Below are positions 23,692 to 33,705 of a stretch of 64,000 nt of DNA, in pieces. This DNA comes from Xanthostigma xanthostigma. Lineage: Eukaryota > Arthropoda > Insecta > Raphidioptera > Raphidiidae. Position numbers and translations under genes: made by a program. The stretch is from NCBI GenBank assembly GCA_963575645.1, contig OY754467.1, forward strand, positions 31,865,108 to 31,929,107. Direction: 5' to 3'. The stretch's first letter is position 1; each line of letters opens with the position of its first letter. The notes below the pieces were generated by a model. The model worked only from the letters and a program-made list of their open reading frames with translations, was not told the origin of the DNA and made no database searches.

Positions 23692-23732
23692 AATATAACT
23701 ATAACGTCCACATGGATTGTGATACATTAATG

Positions 23733-24148
23733 CTGGGTTGCAGAAAGCGTTATCAAAAAATTTGGTTTAACAATGACCTTAGATTGTGACCATACATATT
23801 TCTTCATATGAAAAGCATTGTTAAACTTTAAAAGGACCCTGCTCAAACAATAATTAATTGATCAATTAAAACGATATTTTTCCTAAACTAAATACATGTA
23901 TTTAGCATCGTTTTTTACAGAAGTTTCCACTTCAAAGCATTTTGATGAAAATTTAGCTTAAAAAGCGATCTTTTTCTATGTAGATCAATCATTTGTTTTT
24001 GTGTGAGTACAATCTAATGTTCTAGAATCTAGATGACAGAAACTTTCACAACGATATTAGACTGCCCTTGGTGTATGGAAACTGTAGTTGTTTACATTCT
24101 AAGGTCATTGTCAAATCAAATTTTTTGAAAATCCCTTCTGCAACCCAG
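23733..24148. mobile_element. 416-bp MITE with CTGGGTTGCAGAA ends
   Basis: Terminal repeats CTGGGTTGCAGAAAGCGTTA and the mirrored CTTCTGCAACCCAG are followed inward by paired TGACCTTAGA/TCTAAGGTCA. A half copy is at 10759. The target duplication is too short to be sure of. No coding. Confidence 0.7.
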
Positions 24149-24667
24149 CAAAAGGTAATTAATTTGAAATAAGATTTAACGTTGACAGTATCAGAAACCA
24201 ATCATTAGATTAACAGTCGATATACTTCGTAAAAACCACATCTAAAATACGTTAACGAAAATTTCATACTCCAAAATATATAAAACTGGAACTTGAAAAA
24301 AACAACTTGATTTCTCAAATAAGAATAGAATAAGAATAATTTTATTATTAATAATTATTAAATAAAACTTGCAGCAACTCGGAATACTTAATTTTCAAGG
24401 TTCCGTATCCAAAAGATCCAACGAAGTCTTATTGTTGTGGTAACTCTTTCTGCCAGCCTGCCAAAGACATATAGTTATACGAAACCAGATATAAATTTAA
24501 AATTTTTACAGTTTATGACTGAATTTTTTATTTTTAGATAAAACATAACGGTGGGAGAGGTTGTCAAAATTTCCAATTTTAGATCGTTTTTGATATGGCT
24601 CTATCTTGAAAACGGTAATAGTATCTATAAGATTACAAAATTTGTATCCAATATAGAACATTCTATA
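24149..24667. other. Unassigned stretch
   Basis: No supported exon. TTTTTGATATGGCTCTATCT and TTGAAAACGGTAATAGTATC near 24590-24620 look like part of an insect dispersed repeat, unassigned. Confidence 0.4.
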
Positions 24668-24800
24668 CTAGCCGCTACCCGCGGCTCCGCATACGATTGA
24701 GATAAAACACGGCAGTGACACAATGTCACACCTCGTCGTAATATATACCGTTTCGTATATTACGGAATCCTCAGTGCGCGAGTTTTTTTTCTTCCCTGCT
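24668..24800 (-). mobile_element. Helitron-like 3' end beside GGTTCCGTA-type repeat
   Basis: On the minus strand GCGGAGCCGCGGGTAGCGG leads to CTAG (24671-24668) before T. Just right of it, TTACGGAATCCTCAGTGCGC (about 24760) is a piece of the dispersed insect GGGTTCCGTA repeat. Confidence 0.5.
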
Positions 24801-25499
24801 GGCAAGATTTGGTGGTTATGAGAATGTAAAGTGACTTATGAATGAACCGTGTTATAAAGCTATTTAAATCTGACCTCACAATAGTAGTCTCGCCGTGCAA
24901 GCGGCACGTGACGTCAACGCGGTCTATTTTAATGCTGTTTAAATATTTTTTCAATCAACAGAAATTGACACAATGAACACAAACTTTTAAGTATTTCAAA
25001 ACATTGCATAAAAAAGTTTTTAAGTGGATATAGTAATTTATAACGACAGATTGACTCACGTTTTGTGCGATTTTTTGAAAATTGTTTATATTTAAAACTT
25101 GACGTCTCTCGCTGACGTCGTTTGTCGTGAAATGGATTTTGTTTTTTCTTAATATAAAATAAATATACCTTAACAAACGGGACCTCTGTGCTGTATATAA
25201 TTATGAATACTAGTGGTCGCCAAGTGGTCGAAATTCAACCGTAATTCATTAAATCTCTAAGTTTGAACGTTGGTTCTTTTGTCATTATATAGACTTCTTT
25301 TGAATAGATTTGACCTGTGTTAATTCGTACACATTGCGATGAAACGTATATCGTACACTTCCACTCATTAAAACAAAGAGATCGATGTATGTTTCATCAC
25401 AATGTATGCAAATTAACACACTCAAATCGGTACCACACTCTTTTTTCCTTCCCGTATAATTTATATTTAGATGTCCTGTCGCTACCAGAAATTGATGTT
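24801..25499. other. Unassigned stretch
   Basis: Two small minus frames (24760-24954 and 24955-25176) show nothing recognisable. Two similar pieces, CGTACACATTGCGATGAAAC (25325) and the inverse GTTTCATCACAATGTATGCA (25388), form a ~85-bp foldback. Confidence 0.4.
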
Positions 25500-25862
25500 T
25501 TTTTTAATTTGTAAACGCCCAGCAGCGTGGCTATATGCGTTATATTATTTAGTTAAGTTGTAAAACACTTTGGATGATGATGTATTCCGATGGAGTTCTG
25601 TAGTTGTAAGATGAGATCTTGATTATGATGTAGAAATTGATTTCCTACCCTAACACTTGCATTGTTGCGTAGGAAGATAAGTGCCCGTACTAAAGTTAGT
25701 ATTTTGAAATTCCTAGAAATTGGTCTGCAAGACATTCTGCTGACTATTTTAGCTATCGTTCGTAGACATTTCTTTTGTACAGTACGTAGTTCATTTTCTA
25801 ATTTAGAGTATTTCCGAGAATTATTATACCGTAATTCCAACTATGTAGATTCGACAATATAG
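25500..25862 (-). pseudogene. Non-LTR (jockey-type) RT, C-terminal relic with poly-A tail
   Basis: The minus-strand frame 25840-25553 carries a block (VQKKCLRTIAKIVSRMSCRP, then NFKILTLVRALIF, then NQFLHHNQDL) with the layout of the region after the reverse transcriptase domain in jockey/CR1-like non-LTR elements, where a QKKALRII-type helix is followed by CRPLF..LKILT and, later, HNHNTR. The frame then stops and about 50 bp of 3' sequence end in an A run (about 25500). The same 3' sequence, ACGCATATAGCC...GCTG.GCGTTT, recurs at 52758. The 5' part is absent, as expected for incomplete reverse transcription. Family membership is inferred from pattern memory. Confidence 0.65.
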
Positions 25863-25937
25863 ACCAGTAAAATTCGAAAGTTAGACGAACTCTGAGCGAA
25901 TAAGGAGACAGTTTTGGCCCGATTTTTAAAAATCAAT

Positions 25938-26604
25938 AAAAAAATCCAGCAAATTGGACGACGGGACCATTCCAACAATATTGACACTTGATATAATAAA
26001 GAAAATAAAATGTATGTTATCGCGTCCGGTGACGCGGGTAATGGCTAGTTTAAAATATGATATTTGCTATTCGTTGGCATGGTTAGGTTATTATCTACAC
26101 AATATGTTCCACATCATGTCAAAATTAATCAAAGCATGCTTAACTAATTTCTTTCTGACAGATCTACAGAACCAAGAGAACAGCTGATTTTTTTTATTTT
26201 CAAAATATTTCTGAAACTAAAGTTCAGAAAAAAAATTTAACAAAACTTTCTTGAAAAAAAATAAAATAATAAGCGATATGAAAAAAATTCCATTATTATA
26301 TAAAAAGCAACGTTATATCGTATATCTCTTCTGCGCATGCGCCGATCTTCCTCAAAAATAGTAGAGCTCTTCATATTTGCATATCAAACATCCTCCCAAA
26401 ATTTGGTTTCAATCCGTTTATCCGTTTGATCTGTATCGTGCTCACAGACAAACAGACTAACAGCCTAACGCACAGACTTTTTCCAAAAATATGTTTTTTG
26501 GATTTAGGGGACCTCCAAACGAAAAAATATTGTAAAATTTTGTAAAATGAATTTTGACCTAAATTAGTACCATTCCTTAGTTATGGTGTTGGAATGGTAA
26601 AAAA
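25938..26604 (+). repeat. R1 dispersed element, near-complete copy
   Basis: Begins AAATCCAGCAAATTGGACGA and CGGGACCATTCCAAC, includes GACGCGGGTAATGGCTAG (CTAG at 26045-26048), TGCGCATGCGCC (26332-26343) and TTTCAATCCGTTTATCCGTT, and ends GTTGGAATGGTAAAAA. It parallels 3012-3640 along its whole length. Confidence 0.75.
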
Positions 26605-26632
26605 GAATACACTCACGATATACCTAGATGTA

Positions 26633-27085
26633 ATTAAAGTCATATCAGAATGGGTTTTTCCGCTAAATAGCTAGCTAGATAGGTTTCAAGCATGCCGTGG
26701 GTTTCGTGATGGCTTTTATATGTTCGCTTCACAGGATACGTGTACTGAAACTGATTTTGTAAATGGGTTTGATACGCGCGCAGTGACAGTTCGAATGTTA
26801 ACAAAAGTGAACGTTTATTGTCTCTGAACAGAACAAACACTATGATGCTACGCTTGTTTGTGGATGTTTGCCTATGTGACAAGATACTGTTTCCTGATTG
26901 ATTCTTGCTCAAAACAAGCAAGCAAACAAGCACGGAAAATAGCCCCGGTTCTAATTTTGAAATGCATCTTGTGCACCTACGCCCGCAGTGACGGCATTTC
27001 CATCTTCGTAGTCAGCCCGCCAGCCAGTACAAGTCCCAAGTGTTTCCAGCGGAAAAACCAGCCTCATCTGCAGCAGCTTTTAGTT
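26633..27085. mobile_element. Harbinger-type MITE, diverged copy
   Basis: It aligns in order with the intact element at 54591-55016: GCGCGCAGTGACAGTTCGAA, GAACAGAACAAACACTATGA, GTGACAAGATACTGTTTCCT, TTCTTGCTCAAAACAAGCAA and a decayed right end GCCTCATCTGCAGCAGC. The outer termini and target site are eroded. Confidence 0.65.
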
Positions 27086-27734
27086 AAGAGATTTTAAATC
27101 TTTATTAACCACGAAAGCCACTATCATCAACATTCCTTTAAATTTCTTTGAAAGAAGTTATCGCCCCCTTCATGAAAACGTATGACTTATGATGACTTTT
27201 GGAAATTCGATATACCAATTATGTAAATCTGCACTTGCAAAAACGTCATGTGAGTAATAGGAGTAAGTGAAACAAAGTCACTTATCTTATCAGTTGTGTG
27301 AATAAAACAAATGAATGTTGTCTCGACTAACAGAATTAAATTCACCAGATGGCGACATAATACGTTTGTTATTGGACACAACAATAATAGGCGTAATAGG
27401 ACATAATGATGGATTGTTGATATAACTCCCTTCGAATAAGAATCATGTCTGTCTGTAATTTAGTCTTTTGAATGATACTCGGATAGAAATCCGCGTAACC
27501 AAAACTTTTGTCCATCTGTCTGCTTGTTTGCATCAGCGTCACTCGAAAACAGCTGAGTTTATTTTGATAAAAGTGGCTCTACTGGTATCTCAATTTAATC
27601 TTGATTATGATTAAAAAATATTTATAATGAAACTACGGTTGAGAATATATGGCGTTTCCATGTTTCCTCTATTACAAGTTCTCAATTTCCCGGTTCGAGA
27701 ACTAGTAAACTGGTCAATTTATTTTTAAAAAGTA
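27086..27734. other. Unassigned stretch with one dispersed repeat
   Basis: GGCGTTTCCATGTTTCCTCT at about 27650 belongs to the short repeat described at 5430. No exon is supported. Confidence 0.4.
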
Positions 27735-28323
27735 TATATCGGTTCATTGATAATAATCGACGGTCATTTCACCGGACAAGTATACTTAATTTTTCTACAG
27801 AATTGCTTGCAAAACCTATTAAAACTTATGTTCCACTTAATGTATTTACATTTTACAACATTAAGGAACCCCTGCAGACTACAGTTTACAAGTACGAATT
27901 TTTTTAAACAACTTTCCAAACCGGTGGATTGGTCGAGGTGGTTCGCATAATTGGCCAGCTAGATCGCCAGACCTTAATCCTCTAGATTATTGTTTTTGAG
28001 GGTGGTTTCAGTCATTGGTATATTCAAGTAAAGTAAACACTAAAGATGCATTGCTCGATCGAATAATAAATGCAGCAAGAAACAGACCCGCATCCATTCA
28101 TAGAGCGACCCGAGAGCTGACGTGTTTAGAAGTAAACGGTGGCATTTTTGAAAACTATAAAACCTAGTCCACCTGTTATAAATAATTTAATTTGAATATT
28201 TTGTTTACCCCTGCATCTCTGTAACAGTTGTAGGACCCACGTTTATAAGAACTTTTATGTTTATTTTGGATCCCCGAACACGTACCCACCTAAAATAATT
28301 ACAATTTTCTCATGAATCACCTG
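27735..28323 (+). pseudogene. Dead IS630/Tc1/mariner-type transposase and 3' end
   Basis: A first frame (about 27735-27915) reads IIIDGHFTGQVYLIFLQN, matching the stretch before the second catalytic aspartate in this transposase superfamily. After a frameshift, 27919-28165 reads NRWIGRGG...WPARSPDLNPLDY, then LVYSSKVNTKDALLDRI, and ends with VNGGIFENY, the usual C-terminal order, with a stop replacing the W after LDYCF. The HDG-type block in between is scrambled. About 155 bp beyond the stop, GAATCACCTG precedes TATA (28324-28327), a plausible 3' terminus. The 5' half and left terminus are missing, so it cannot be functional. Confidence 0.75.
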
Positions 28324-28327
28324 TATA

Positions 28328-29010
28328 AGTTGAAAATATGAATTGGTGCTATAGGTTCAAAATATATTGCTATAGCTGCTGTATTATGCCCATATTCACC
28401 GAACACTATTAAAGATAGAAGTTACTAATCTTGGAACAAATTTATTCGGTAGAATAAAATTTACTTTCAATTCACCATGCAAAATATCAGATATAAAAGT
28501 TATATAAAGAATAAATATACACTGCACTATACTCCTTACTCTTAATGTTGAATATTTTGACGTTCACCCAAAATCCAATCGATGACAGTGTAAACGCCAA
28601 AAAAAGTTTCACCAAATAATAATGTTTTATCCTAACCCAACTGCACACGAAACTTCCACTAACTTTAAAGTTTTACAACTATACACTTCAGAAAAGGTTA
28701 ATAAACAACAATAAATAAATTCACAAGAGCAAACTGTAGATATAATACTCATCGTTTATAGGTTAGGTATTATGATCTATGTGGCGGTCATTATTATTTT
28801 ATCAGGCGAATAAATATTTATATCCTGGAAGTAAGACAGAATAGATTTATACCTGCAGTTGCCTGCAGTAAACATAATTATATTTTGAGAATTGAATTAT
28901 CGCTATTTATTCGGAGGAATAGCTACTTGAAGAACAAATGAACCGAATAATTTACGTTCGGTAAAAAAATAAATACCACATATATTGAACTTCCGAAGCA
29001 GGACTTTTTG
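28328..29010. other. Unassigned AT-rich stretch
   Basis: No exon or element end was recognised. Confidence 0.45.
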
Positions 29011-29116
29011 GTACGGCCGTTTTGGTCCCGCCGTTTTGGTCCCGCCGTTTTGGTCCCGGCCGTTTTGGTCCCGACCGTTTTGGTCCCGGCCGTTTTGGTA
29101 CCGGCCGTTTTGGTCC
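29011..29116 (-). repeat. 15-bp minisatellite, left array
   Basis: About seven copies of a unit close to CCGTTTTGGTCCCGG. It is the reverse complement of the array at 30403-30516 and forms the outer end of the same inverted repeat. Confidence 0.9.
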
Positions 29117-30402
29117 CTGTTATTAGGTTATGACAAATAAAATTACCGACTAATTTTTCAGACAATATATTGACAAAAATTAAATCATATAATTCAAACA
29201 ATTAACGTTTCGATACGGATTTGGATCTTCTTCGGAATTGAGCTAAAAATATAAAAAATAAATTCGTAATTACTTTATATAATAAATGTATGCTGTGTAT
29301 CAGTATGAAAATATTAATGAAAAAATAATAACTAATTACTTATTAATTTTTTATTTGAACGATTTTTGGTAAAGGTAAACTGATGGATTCGCGTCACGGT
29401 GATTCGCGTCAGATCGTCACGGTGTTTAGCGTCACGCTTTAGAAGAGATATATGCGTGCAGCCCAAACGGCTTAACCGATTTTGAAAAACCTTTTTTGTT
29501 CAATTCGTCTCTAGGTAACTTCTTAAATTTTAGAGTAAATCGGCGCATGCGCAGAAGATATATATGCTACAACGGTATTTTTTTTTAATATAATAATGAC
29601 ATACTTTTCATAACGGTTCATTATTTTATTATACAAGAGTTTTGTGAAAAATTTTTTTGGAGAAAATCGGCGCATGCGTAGAAGAGATATATGCGTACAG
29701 CCCAAACTGCTTAACCGTGAGGCAAGATTGCAATACTGTGGAGTCGAAGACTCCACTGGAGAAAATTTCTTATAAAAAAGACTCATCTTTCATTCGTATT
29801 TTTTATAGTTTTAATTTAACATTCAAAATAGGGTTCCGCGCTGCCCCTACAGCCCGAGCACACAGCCCTGTTGTTAGAGTACAACACATAAAATAATTTT
29901 TTTATAGTAGGTATTAAATAATAATTTAAAAATTTGAATAAATTATGGTGTCATCTTAACACTTGAAAGAATAAAGTTCCGGTGAAAAAAATGTTAAAAT
30001 TTTTTTTAATTGTTTTTATTTATTTTTTTTTTATTGTTTTTCGAAAAACCGCTTCCACTGAGAACAACAGAAAATATTTAAATAATTGGCCTATAAATTT
30101 TTTGCATCTTTAGAAGTCCGCCATATTGCATTTAGAGTGACGTCACTTTATTTACCAAAAATCGTTCAAATAAAAAATTAATTAGTAGTTAACTATTATT
30201 TTATCATTAATATTGCACAGCATAAATTTGTTATATAAAATAATTACTAATTTATTTTTTATATTTTTTATTTTTTAGCTCAATTCCGAAGAAGATCCAA
30301 ATCTGGATCGAACGTTATTTGTTTGAATTATATTATTTAATTTTTGTCAATATATTGTCTGAAAAATCGGTCGGTAATTTTATTTGTCATAATCTAATAA
30401 CA

Positions 30403-30516
30403 GGGACCAAAACGGCCAGGACCAAAACGGCCGGGACCAAAACGGCCGGTACCAAAACGGCCGGGACCAAAACGGCCGGGACCAAAACGGCGGGACCAAA
30501 ACGGCCGTACCAAAAC
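30403..30516 (+). repeat. 15-bp minisatellite, right array
   Basis: About eight copies of GGACCAAAACGGCCG with single-base variants. Because 15 is a multiple of three, one frame reads a TKTAG repeat, but no other coding evidence supports a protein. Confidence 0.9.
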
Positions 30517-32003
30517 GTCATGTACCGTGAACTTCCACGTTGATTAATAAGGATCTGATGATGGATAACGTGTTTTCCGAACAACGTTTAATATATATTA
30601 TATAAACAATTATATCTAAATATTTGTTAGTTACTTTTGTAATTTCACAAATGTAAGCCCTGAGGAAGGAAATATATTTTACGAAACGACGGCAACATAT
30701 ATCATTAGAAATCATTTTTATAGTCTTCTCCGAATTAATTCATCCTTTCATTATTAAACTATATATATTCTGGTTTCGGATAAGTTCTGCTATTACGAAT
30801 GAATAGTTGTTAAAATAATTAGAACTATTAGGAAGTTAATAATCAATTAACAGCATCTCTGAAATCACTATGAAAACCAACAGCATAAGCTTAAATTTTT
30901 TCCAAGAAAAAAGAAAAGTCAATACACTCATTATTTATTTTTTCTGTGTTACGAAAGCATACGTGATGAATCCTAGTTCCTACCAAACGGTGCAAATCAA
31001 TCGAACAGCTACCTACTTTAAATTTAATAATAAACAGACTTTCGTACTCAATTTTCTCTCATTTGTCATCTTTTGTAAACTGGTACAGTCTGTACTATTT
31101 TTCGATGCAACAATAATATTTATTTAATTTCGATACACTAATTACTTCCTTTTGCTAATATGTGAGCTACGGAATAAATTTAACATAAGACAGCTGTAAA
31201 AATAGGAACTTAAATATGTTATAAACGAAAACAGCCCGTAGTTTATTTTGAATTAAGAGCCCGTTTTCCCTGGTTTTTACAATGCAATACAGTGGTCTGC
31301 GGTCTCCTATAAATCTGATCGTAAAACGAGAGATAAAATTTTGAAAAATTATTTTTCTAAAGATTAAAGGTCAATCTATGCCCCTATTGTACCACTTTTT
31401 TAATTTTTTTAGCAGAAAATTTTTTAAACAAATTTTAAAAACCGTAAAAAGTGTCTTTTAAAAGCATTCGCCATTAATTAACAAAGTAAAAAATGAAAAA
31501 TTTGTTACAATACAGTCATAGATTGATCCTTAATATAACTAGAAAAAAATATTCCATAGCCTGTTTTTCAAAATTACGACCCAGTTTATAGGAGAAGCCG
31601 TAGCTCTGCAATGAAAAAATATCCAATATTGGTAATTTTTCGTGGCATTGCGACCTAAGCAATAAACATTCCCCCTCTGTCAAAAAACTACAAATAAATA
31701 GGAATAATAAAATATATTTAAATAAATAAAAAAAAATATGAAATGAACTGTGGTGGTTTCCACCGGCAGGCCAGACAAGAGAGTAGAGGAGTACGGGGTA
31801 ATTTACACCATACTTTTTTGAGGGGACGAATTTTCCGACACCCCGTTATTTTCGAATAGTAGTCTTCTTTGTTTGTAAAACTGAGTACAATTCGATTGAA
31901 AAAATCTTCTCGAGCCCAAATTTTCTCCGTAAAAATATTTAGAAGGAATATTGACAAAAATGAAACATTCAAATATTTTCTTTTTAAGTAGTAAAATATT
32001 TAC
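30517..32003. other. Stretch downstream of the exon, no second exon recognised
   Basis: On the minus strand this is the start of the intron following the exon at 32368-32004. I looked for an acceptor followed by non-AT-rich coding sequence and saw none. GTGGTCTGCGGTCTCCTATA (31292) and TATAGGAGAAGCCGTAGCTC (31587) suggest a decayed inverted repeat of about 380 bp. Confidence 0.4.
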
Positions 32004-32368
32004 CTGTTAAAACTATATCTGAAATCGTTTTGCCCTTTGGATGCCCTTCCTAGTTGTAAACTAAGGTGTCTGTGTATGGTTCCCAGCGGTCCCCCAAAGG
32101 ATCGACGTCTGTCTAAAGGCGGCGGTCTATTGTGTGTGTCACTGACCGACGCCGTGCGTCGGGGCAATAATTTAGGGCCCGGTGTCGTTAAAGTCATCTT
32201 GTTGACTCGATTTTCATTTTCAGCTGCCTCGTCTTCGTCGTCTAGTTGCTGTTGCGTTTTGACGACAGTTATCGTCACGTTATCGTTGCGTGGGGCATCT
32301 TCTCCTGTTAACAAACGATCCCACGGCTGAGGACCCGCACAGTGATTGTTTGCAATTAACTCGGGCAT
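32004..32368 (-). CDS. First coding exon of an unidentified protein
   Basis: This is the only stretch that looks like host coding DNA. It is markedly richer in G and C than its surroundings and stays open for 121 codons from an ATG in good insect context (ATAAAATG, A at -3) to CAG|GTAAAT, a strong splice donor at 32003-32002; reading on would hit a stop at once, so splicing (phase 2) is the natural interpretation. The peptide opens MPELIANNHC, has an acidic patch at residues 43-51 (DDEDEAAEN), then a basic, proline-rich half with RRTAS (70-74) and RRRSF (87-91), the latter a fit to a basophilic-kinase site, and ends near HLSLQLGRASKGQNDF. No signal peptide or membrane segment is seen, suggesting a disordered cytoplasmic N-terminus. 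I do not recognise the family. The long plus-strand frame opposite is an antisense shadow. Confidence 0.7.
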
Positions 32369-33200
32369 TTTATAATTTATTTGTTTAAGTACTATAAAAC
32401 AATCAATAAATGAATATTTTTATAATTAATTGTTCACAAATGCACCCGAATTTTTAACATATTTTACCCACTTCAATAGAACACATAACCGATTATTTTT
32501 AATCCACTTATTCAATTGTTTTACACTTTCAATTGTTTTTTTACGTATGCGTTCGAATGTTTTTTCGCACAACCGATTGTTTTCCATATAGATAAAATTT
32601 TATAGTAACTGTTTCCGGTTCGAGCAAATTTAGCCAATAAACATCTCACCACTGAATTGTGTAGAATGTAGATATTGTTTTTAATTCGATATCTTTTGTT
32701 TCATAAAATATATGTAAAAACAAATAATTGCACATCGACACTTTATAAAACAATTACAGTATTACAATAAACTCATGCGCACTTAATTAGATATTCGCTG
32801 ATTTTATGTATTTAAATTTAATACCTTTTTACTTTTATTATCACAGTGGTGTTACAATTAATATTTTCACAGCCAACAATTTTCTGTAAAAAAGAAAAAT
32901 ATTATCAGTTTTTGTTTTGAAAAATAGAACATAAAATGGCGTTGCATAAAGATTGTTTTTTTAACACAGTAGCTCTCTTCGTATTGCCAACATAATGTAG
33001 TTCAGTATGGAAATTGGAAAAGCGTATATTTGGTTTGCCATCTTGATGATATCATAACATCAATATCCCATTTCTACAATTTTACAACTCCTCTTAAACA
33101 ACCGATTGGATATCGATATACAAAAGATAGTGATATATCATATTAGTACTCGAGACATTGAGTTTTATATGGGGTGGAGGGGTTATAGTTCTAGAATTAA
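32369..33200 (-). promoter_or_regulatory. Upstream region of the exon (5' UTR or intron and possible promoter)
   Basis: This lies immediately 5' of the exon on the minus strand. It is AT-rich, with no convincing TATA/initiator pair, and I cannot tell 5' UTR from upstream intron. A poly-pyrimidine tract before an acceptor just ahead of the ATG is not obvious. Confidence 0.3.
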
Positions 33201-33204
33201 AAAA

Positions 33205-33355
33205 AAATGTGTTAACGATTGCATTTGGACAAGTGGAATAAATGTGTTACGAGATAGTTTCACGTTCAGATATTTCGTCTGTACAAATTAACCTGAACGT
33301 GAAACTATTTCGTAACACATTTTTCCTACTTGTCCAAATGCAATCGTATGATTTG
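33205..33355. repeat. Inverted repeat, ~62-bp arms
   Basis: AACGATTGCATTTGGACAAG...GTTTCACGTTCAG is mirrored by CTGAACGTGAAAC...CTTGTCCAAATGCAATCG around a ~24-bp loop. Transcripts would form a stable stem. Confidence 0.8.
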
Positions 33356-33407
33356 CAAGTAGAAGTTTCACTTCTGTAATGCATTCTCGTAGTAACACAT
33401 TTTTAAT

Positions 33408-33545
33408 TTTTTCGCAGGTTAACCGCAAATAAAAAATAAAAAAAAATCAAGCAGACAACAAAATTTTCGCAGGTTTACTGCAAATATTGTTTTTTTTTTT
33501 TATTTTCGCAGATTTACTGCAAATATTTTTTTTTTTTAGCTCAAG
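33408..33545 (+). repeat. Three spaced TTCGCAGGTTTACTGC repeats
   Basis: TTCGCAGGTTAACCGC (33411), TTCGCAGGTTTACTGC (about 33467) and TTCGCAGATTTACTGC (about 33504) are each followed by AAAT and a long T or A run. The core GCAG..TT.ACTGC is imperfectly palindromic. Confidence 0.7.
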
Positions 33546-33634
33546 TATTATTCTGATAAATTAGTCAAAAATTTTATATATAATAGATATATTTAAAAAT
33601 AACACAAAAATAAAAAAAAAACAAATTGTTGCGC

Positions 33635-33705
33635 GCACTTGACGGTAATCGAACCCAGGCCGGCCGCGTGGTAATACCAGCATCCTACCACTGACCTACC
33701 AATGC
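33635..33705 (-). pseudogene. tRNA-Gly-like pseudogene or SINE head
   Basis: The 71-nt minus-strand sequence begins GCATTGGTAGGTCAGTGGTA and includes GGTTCGATTACC, matching tRNA-Gly A- and B-box regions. The acceptor ends GCATTGG and CAAGTGC pair at six of seven positions. The anticodon stem does not pair, the loop is one base too long, and the T stem is broken, so it should not give a working tRNA. A long T run follows, as a pol III terminator would. Upstream on the same strand, GAGGTTTTTCATGGTTTTCC (about 33825-33810) resembles the body of the SINE at 50081. Confidence 0.65.

Larger units (their letters stand above)
29011..30516. mobile_element. 1.5-kb foldback with minisatellite ends
   Basis: Arms 29011-29374 and about 30152-30516 are reverse complements over roughly 365 bp: minisatellite, then AATTTTTCAGACAATATATT, CGGATTTGGATCTTCTTCGG and ATTTGAACGATTTTTGG in the left arm. 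The spacer (about 780 bp) contains two R1-core-like blocks with GCGCATGCGC (29543-29552) and GGCGCATGCGTAG (about 29668). Arms differ by small changes, so the structure is not recent. No transposase is seen. The mobility class is unknown. Confidence 0.7.

Noticed and set aside
29011..30516. CRISPR-like array
   Set aside because: Repeats are directly adjacent 15-bp units without unique spacers in an insect-like genome; this is a minisatellite.
30319..30543. Frame with TKTAG repeats
   Set aside because: The repetition follows from a 15-bp minisatellite whose period is divisible by three; there is no other coding evidence.
32037..32330. 97-codon plus-strand frame opposite the exon
   Set aside because: It is the antisense of a GC-richer coding exon; its serine run mirrors the acidic stretch of the minus-strand peptide.
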